Below are positions 60,209 through 64,000 of a DNA stretch of 64,000 nt, one piece after another. Location of the stretch: NCBI RefSeq assembly GCF_009650765.1, contig NZ_CP045740.1:4750001-4814000 (forward strand), given 5' to 3'. The DNA comes from Streptomyces sp. SUK 48 (GTDB lineage: Bacteria > Actinomycetota > Actinomycetes > Streptomycetales > Streptomycetaceae). Made by a program: the position numbers and the translations under genes. Position 1 is the first letter of the stretch. Each line of letters begins with the position of its first letter. The notes beneath the pieces were generated by a model. The model was not told where the DNA came from. It was given only the letters and a program-made list of their open reading frames with translations, and made no database searches.

Positions 60209-61042
60209 CTAAGGCAGCTCGAAGCCCGGGTCCATCCCGCCGAGCGCGTTCACGCACAGGCAGTCCCGCTCGCCGGTCGCCGGCAGCGTGGCCACCGCGT
60301 CGAAGAGCACACCGCGCAGCCGTTCCACATTGGCGGCGAACACCTGGAGGACCTCCTCGTGGGAGACGCCCTCGCCGGTCTCGGCACCCGCGTCGAGGTC
60401 CGTGACCAGGGTCATGGAGGTGTAGCACAGCTCCAGTTCGCGGGCGAGCGCCGCCTCGGGGTGGCCGGTCATGCCCACCACCGACCAGCCCTGCGCCTGG
60501 TGCCAGAGCGACTCGGCGCGGGTGGAGAAGCGCGGCCCCTCGACCACGACCAGCGTGCCGCCGTCCACCGGCTCCCAGTCCCGGCCGCGGGCGGCCTTCA
60601 GCGCGACCGCCCGCCCGGTGGGGCAGTAGGGGTCGGCCAGGGACACGTGCACGACGTTCGGCACCGTGCCGTCGGGCAGCGGCAGCCCGTCGAAGTACGA
60701 CTGGGCGCGGGACTTCGTACGGTCCACGAACTGGTCCGGCACCAGCAGCGTGCCGGGGCCGTACTCGGCGCGCAGCCCGCCCACCGCGGAGGGGCCGAGG
60801 ACCTGCCGGACACCGACGGAACGCAGCGCCCACAGGTTGGCGCGGTAGTTGATGCGGTGCGGCGGCAGATGGTGGCCGCGGCCGTGCCGGGGCAGGAAGG
60901 CGACCCGCCGGCCGGCGATCTCGCCGAGGAACAGGGAGTCACTGGGCGGCCCGTAGGGGGTGTCCACTTGTACCTCGGTCACGTCGTCGAGGAACGAGTA
61001 GAAGCCCGAGCCGCCGATTACGCCGATCTCTGCGTTCGCCAT
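60209..61042 (-). CDS. mtnP: S-methyl-5'-thioadenosine phosphorylase
   Basis: 277 residues from ATG 61042. EIGVIGGSGFYSFLDDV, PRHGRGHHLPPHRINYRANL (phosphate/substrate loop, read in parts), VVVEGPRFSTRAES, VGMTGHPEAALARELE and YTSMTLVTDLDAG are the MTAP/purine phosphorylase family signatures. It phosphorolyses methylthioadenosine from polyamine and ethylene-type reactions to adenine and methylthioribose-1-phosphate. NGHP in place of the inosine-type NMTxxP pattern cannot be decided with certainty; a related 6-oxopurine activity is possible. It lies upstream of the SAF-domain gene in the same direction with a 206-base gap. Confidence 0.88.
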   Translation of the reverse strand: MANAEIGVIGGSGFYSFLDDVTEVQVDTPYGPPSDSLFLGEIAGRRVAFLPRHGRGHHLPPHRINYRANLWALRSVGVRQVLGPSAVGGLRAEYGPGTLLVPDQFVDRTKSRAQSYFDGLPLPDGTVPNVVHVSLADPYCPTGRAVALKAARGRDWEPVDGGTLVVVEGPRFSTRAESLWHQAQGWSVVGMTGHPEAALARELELCYTSMTLVTDLDAGAETGEGVSHEEVLQVFAANVERLRGVLFDAVATLPATGERDCLCVNALGGMDPGFELP

Positions 61043-61119
61043 GGCCAAGACATTAGCTGGCCGTGACGCCGCGCAGGAGACCTTGGTCGTGCGGGAGACC
61101 TTGGCCGGAGAACGCCGAA

Positions 61120-61147
61120 CGCCCCGCCGTCGGGGGACGGCGGGGCG
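61120..61147. terminator. Perfect hairpin after the FmdB gene
   Basis: 12-base arms CGCCCCGCCGTC (61120-61131) and GACGGCGGGGCG (61136-61147) around a GGGG loop, 28 bases past the FmdB stop on the minus strand. Confidence 0.75.
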
Positions 61148-61175
61148 GACGTCAAGAGAAACGGGGCGCGGCGCC

Positions 61176-61493
61176 TCAGGCGGCGGACGTGCCGGCCGAG
61201 CTCGACGTGGACGTCGACGCCGACTTGGAGTCGGACGACGCCGGGGCCGAGGACGGCTTCGCGTCGGACGACGAGGAGCCGGACGGCTTCGTCGCCGGGC
61301 TGCTGCTCGACGTGGAGCCGCGCGAATCGTTGCGGTAGAAGCCGGAGCCCTTGAAGACGATGCCGACCGCGGAGAACACCTTCTTCAGGCGCCCGTTGCA
61401 GTGGGGGCACTCGGTCAGGGCGTCGTCGGTGAACTTCTGCACCGCCTCGAGGCCCTCGCCGCACTCGGTGCACTGGTACTGGTAGGTCGGCAC
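61176..61493 (-). CDS. FmdB-family zinc-ribbon protein
   Basis: 105 residues from GTG 61493, chosen because AGGAGGAAG lies just upstream and the CIRCE-like palindrome then falls in the leader (an in-frame ATG at 61520 would put the palindrome inside the gene). VPTYQYQCTECGE has Cys8/Cys11 and CPHC has Cys29/Cys32, a four-Cys zinc ribbon. VFSAVGIVFKGSGFYRND is the typical FmdB continuation. The last 45 residues are Ser/Ala/Lys-rich and disordered. The family is often called a regulator, but its role is not established. Confidence 0.88.
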   Translation of the reverse strand: MPTYQYQCTECGEGLEAVQKFTDDALTECPHCNGRLKKVFSAVGIVFKGSGFYRNDSRGSTSSSSPATKPSGSSSSDAKPSSAPASSDSKSASTSTSSSAGTSAA

Positions 61494-61503
61494 TGTCTTC
61501 CTC

Positions 61504-61530
61504 CTGGCACTCTCACTCATTGAGTGCTAA
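61504..61530 (-). promoter_or_regulatory. CIRCE-like inverted repeat (HrcA-type operator)
   Basis: In gene orientation the left half TTAGCACTC (61530-61522) is perfect, followed by nine bases and GAGTGCCAG (61512-61504), which matches the second CIRCE half GAGTGCTAA at seven of nine positions. Arm length and the 9-base spacer equal the consensus. It sits in the leader immediately before the Shine-Dalgarno of the FmdB gene, as CIRCE elements do. HrcA control would make this gene heat-induced; binding is inferred. Confidence 0.7.
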
Positions 61531-61560
61531 CGACGCTCCATAGTGACGTATTCCCGGGGA

Positions 61561-62856
61561 TCAGTCCACCGTCACCGGCGAGCGGTGACCGACGCCACGT
61601 GCCACGGTCTGCGTCTCCTGGCGTGCGATCAGCGCGGATCGCAGCCCCAGCAGGGTCAGCAGCGCGAGCACCGTACCGCCCATCGGGACCAGGAATCCGG
61701 AGCCGTCCCACAGCCGGTCCTCCAGCTGCCCGGCGACGGTGACCGCGGCCGCCTGGCCGAGCGCGACCGCGCCGGTCAGCCAGGTGAACGCCTCGGTGCG
61801 GGCCCCGGCCGGGACCAGGGCCTCGACCAGCGTGTAGCCGGTGATCAGCGACGGCGCGATGCACATGCCGACCAGCAGGCCGAGCGCGGCGAGCAGCAGC
61901 ACCGAGTGCGCCGTCCACAGCGCGGACGCGGTCAGCGCGAGCGCCGCGTAGCCGACGACCAGGCGCCGCTGGGGCGCCGTCTTCCAGACGATGGCGCCGC
62001 AGACGACGCCGGACAGCATGTTTCCCGCGGCGAAGACGCCGTACAGGACGCCGTTCAGACCGGGCTCGCCGATCGACTGGGTGAAGGCGGCCAGGGAGAC
62101 CTGCATGCCGCCGAAGACCGAGCCGATGCCGAGGAAGGTCACGATCAGCACGCGCACCCCGGGAATCCGGAGCGCGGAGCCGTGCTCCACGCGCGCGGAC
62201 CCGGCCGCGGCCGTCACCGCGGGCTGCGTGCTCTTCTGCGCGGCGAACAGCAGACCACCCACGAGGGTGAGCGCGGCCTCGGTGAGCAGACCGGCCGCCG
62301 GGGTGACGGCGGTGCACAGGGCGGTCGCCAGCAGGGGCCCGAAGACGAAGGTCAGCTCGTCCGTGACCGACTCGAACGCGGCCGCGGTGCCCATCAGGGG
62401 CGAGCCCTGGAGCTTCACGCCCCAGCGCGCCCGCACCATGGGACCGACCTGCGGTACCGAGGCGCCGGTCGGCACGGCCGCCAGGAACAGCACCCACAGC
62501 GGAGCGTGCGCCAGGGCGAGCGCCGTCAGGGACAGACCCGCGATGGTGTGCACCAGGACGCCGGGGAGCAGTACGGCGCGCTGGCCGTAGCGGTCGGCCA
62601 GGCGCCCGCTGTAGGGCGCGAACAGCGCCATGGAGACACCGGTGACGGCCGCGGCGGCGCCGGCGGCGCCGTACGAGCCGGTGGTGTGCTGCACCAGCAG
62701 CACGATGGACAGCGTGAGCATCGCGAACGGCTGGCGTGCCGCGAAACCGGGGAGCAGGAAGGTCCAGGCGCCGCGGGTGCGCAGCAGTGCTCCGTATCCG
62801 GGGCGGGAGGAGGCCGTCGAGGTCTTCGCCGACTCGTCGGTGACCGTGGATCCCAC
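61561..62856 (-). CDS. MFS transporter
   Basis: 431 residues from GTG 62856 (AGAAAGG upstream). Twelve hydrophobic segments; motif A GRLADRYGQRAVL after helix 2, VQHTTGSYGAAGAA and PQVGPMVRARWG are typical of the group of actinobacterial MFS exporters lacking a nearby regulator. The N-terminal 30 residues are hydrophilic (STVTDESAKTSTASSRPGYG). Substrate unknown. It precedes the FmdB gene in the same direction with its stop 30 bases before the CIRCE-like site. Confidence 0.85.
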   Translation of the reverse strand: MGSTVTDESAKTSTASSRPGYGALLRTRGAWTFLLPGFAARQPFAMLTLSIVLLVQHTTGSYGAAGAAAAVTGVSMALFAPYSGRLADRYGQRAVLLPGVLVHTIAGLSLTALALAHAPLWVLFLAAVPTGASVPQVGPMVRARWGVKLQGSPLMGTAAAFESVTDELTFVFGPLLATALCTAVTPAAGLLTEAALTLVGGLLFAAQKSTQPAVTAAAGSARVEHGSALRIPGVRVLIVTFLGIGSVFGGMQVSLAAFTQSIGEPGLNGVLYGVFAAGNMLSGVVCGAIVWKTAPQRRLVVGYAALALTASALWTAHSVLLLAALGLLVGMCIAPSLITGYTLVEALVPAGARTEAFTWLTGAVALGQAAAVTVAGQLEDRLWDGSGFLVPMGGTVLALLTLLGLRSALIARQETQTVARGVGHRSPVTVD

Positions 62857-63147
62857 GGCCGTGCCTTTCTGCCGCCTGGTAGCGCGCGTCCCGTTGTGGG
62901 GTCCGGGCGCCGAGAGCTGTCCTCTTGCGCGGACTGCGGTAGATACCGGCGCCCACGGCAAGGTGGGGGGCGTCACGGCCGCCATACGGTCGCGCCAGCT
63001 CTGCGTCAGGCAGAGTTGGTTCGATCAGGGTGCCCCTTCATCGTACAGGGGCCACCCCCGCGCGGGCTGTGAAAACGAGCACCATCGGGCCGGTCACCTG
63101 GGATTCCGCGGCGCGTTCGCCAGGTGTGAACCGTAGGAAACCCGTTC

Positions 63148-64000
63148 TTAACGTGCGCCCCGCTCTTGACGCGCGTCCCGTTCCTGACGTGAGCCCCGTT
63201 CCTGACGCGACCCTCGCTCCTGACGCGGACCCCCGGCCTTCGCGCCCCTGGCGTCCGCCCCGTCCGTGCCCAGCCAGCTCGCCAGCTTGCCGCCGTGCGC
63301 GACCGCGCGCAGCCGCGCCTCCGCCGAGTCGCGGACCGGGTCGGTGGCGACCACCAGGAGTTCGTCACCGCGCCGCAGCACCGTGCTGGGCAGCGGCACG
63401 AAGGACTTCCCCTCGCGCACGACGAGGGTCACGGCGGACCCGGACGGCAGCCGCAGCTCGGCGATCTCCACGCCGTGCATCCGCGACTCCTCGGGGATGG
63501 TCACGGACAGCAGATGCCCGCGCAGCCGCTCCAGGGGCGCCGACTCGATGCCGAGGTCGGCCGCCTCGCCCTTCTCGCCCAGCCGCAGCGTGCGCGCCAG
63601 CCACGGAAGCGTCGGCCCCTGGACGAGGGTGTAGACGACGACCAGGACGAAGACGATGTTGAAGATCCGCCGGCTGCCGTCGACGCCGTTCACCATGGGG
63701 ATCGTCGCCAGGATGATGGGGACGGCGCCGCGCAGCCCCGCCCAGGACATCAGGGTCTGCTCCTGCCAGGGCACCCGGAACGGGGTCAGGCTGAGCACCA
63801 CGCTGAGCGGGCGGGCCACCATGGTCAGCACCAGGCCGATGACCAGGGCGGGCACGACGTCGTCGCCCAGCTCGTGCGGGGTGACCAGGAGGCCGAGCAG
63901 GACGAACATGCCGATCTGGGCGATCCAGCCGAGCCCCTCGGCGAAGCCGCGGGTGGCCGGCCAGTGCGGCAGCTTGGCGTTGCCGAGCACCATGGAGGCC
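63148..64000 (-). CDS. Cation/proton antiporter (CPA1, NhaP2-type), C-terminal part
   Basis: The gene enters from the right edge; about 284 codons are present. Membrane helices such as GWIAQIGMFVLLGLLV, the conserved WAGLRGAVPIILATIPMV and VFVLVVVYTLVQGPTLPWLA identify a NhaP/KhaP-type antiporter. A soluble TrkA-C-like domain follows (VEIAELRLPSGSAVTLVVREG, RRGDELLVVATDP), usual for K+/H+ antiporters regulated by nucleotides. The C-terminus ends in four near-identical RQERGS-type repeats. The first part lies outside the window. Confidence 0.9.
   Translation of the reverse strand, partial: ASMVLGNAKLPHWPATRGFAEGLGWIAQIGMFVLLGLLVTPHELGDDVVPALVIGLVLTMVARPLSVVLSLTPFRVPWQEQTLMSWAGLRGAVPIILATIPMVNGVDGSRRIFNIVFVLVVVYTLVQGPTLPWLARTLRLGEKGEAADLGIESAPLERLRGHLLSVTIPEESRMHGVEIAELRLPSGSAVTLVVREGKSFVPLPSTVLRRGDELLVVATDPVRDSAEARLRAVAHGGKLASWLGTDGADARGAKAGGPRQERGSRQERGSRQERDARQERGAR
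63151..63229 (-). repeat. 18-bp tandem repeat at the antiporter C-terminus
   Basis: Four imperfect 18-base units (minus strand, coding RQERGS, RQERGS, RQERDA, RQERGA) end the antiporter gene. They encode an Arg/Gln/Glu-rich charged tail after the TrkA-C-like domain. Confidence 0.8.

Noticed and set aside
1..64000. CRISPR array, prophage, or a full antibiotic biosynthesis cluster
   Set aside because: No set of regularly spaced repeats with unique spacers, no phage structural genes, and no PKS, NRPS or terpene synthase genes are visible; the SARP gene alone is not sufficient.

Overview
The window looks like a chromosomal segment of a Streptomyces or a close relative. Base composition is very high in GC (about 77% in a typical coding line). 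GTG starts and 4-base stop/start overlaps are common. The content is typical of the group: the group-2 sigma factor HrdD with a SigR-type promoter, fused FbiC for coenzyme F420, two XRE/DUF397 pairs, GPP34, WYL, SARP and SpoIIE-type regulators, and an L,D-transpeptidase lipoprotein.

Layout. 1-726: 5' part of a SARP regulator. 915-8317: two tandem operons (amidohydrolase, F420-type LLM oxidoreductase, SDR; then a flavin monooxygenase, a frameshifted D-aminoacylase-type hydrolase, and an aldehyde dehydrogenase). Both operons carry the same palindromic operator, but no cognate regulator lies in view. 8328-14596: a gene relic, an F420-type nitroreductase, a secreted PHP phosphoesterase, fbiC, an L,D-transpeptidase-like protein without the catalytic motif, and a DUF2165 membrane protein. 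14687-20256: a P-loop/TPR protein, an XRE/DUF397 pair and an HTH protein. 20330-28122: hydrolase/TetR pair, a degenerate ADP-ribosylglycohydrolase, a polytopic membrane protein and a D,D-carboxypeptidase with a long low-complexity cytoplasmic tail. 28318-34472: GPP34, a second XRE/DUF397 pair, MerR, glutathione peroxidase, ArsR/MFS. 34426-37023: an amino-acid permease fused in frame to a SpoIIE phosphatase and an anti-sigma-type ATPase. 37273-39070: lipoprotein, GNAT, a small membrane protein and a cold-shock protein.

39249-42243: a lower-GC graveyard abutting the 3' end of tRNA-Arg(CCU). It holds a DUF4236 gene, fragments of a beta-lactamase-family hydrolase, an aldo/keto reductase and a tyrosine integrase, and one intact phosphotransferase. 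This reads as a decayed integrative element.

42435-64000: lactate monooxygenase, secreted M6 protease, TetR/MFS exporter, MarR/extradiol dioxygenase, a GNAT relic, hrdD, a TetR gene broken in a 15-bp repeat array, WYL regulator, DUF6227, L,D-transpeptidase, P1 peptidase, LtrA, MscL, a SAF-domain protein, MTA phosphorylase, an FmdB zinc-ribbon gene under a CIRCE-like element, an MFS gene and part of a cation/proton antiporter with a tandem-repeat tail.

Most noteworthy: the permease-phosphatase-ATPase fusion, the two-operon regulon with matching operators, the CIRCE-like element upstream of FmdB, the ADP-ribosylglycohydrolase lacking its metal motifs, and two genes each broken by loss of one G in a G-run, which also raises an assembly-quality question.
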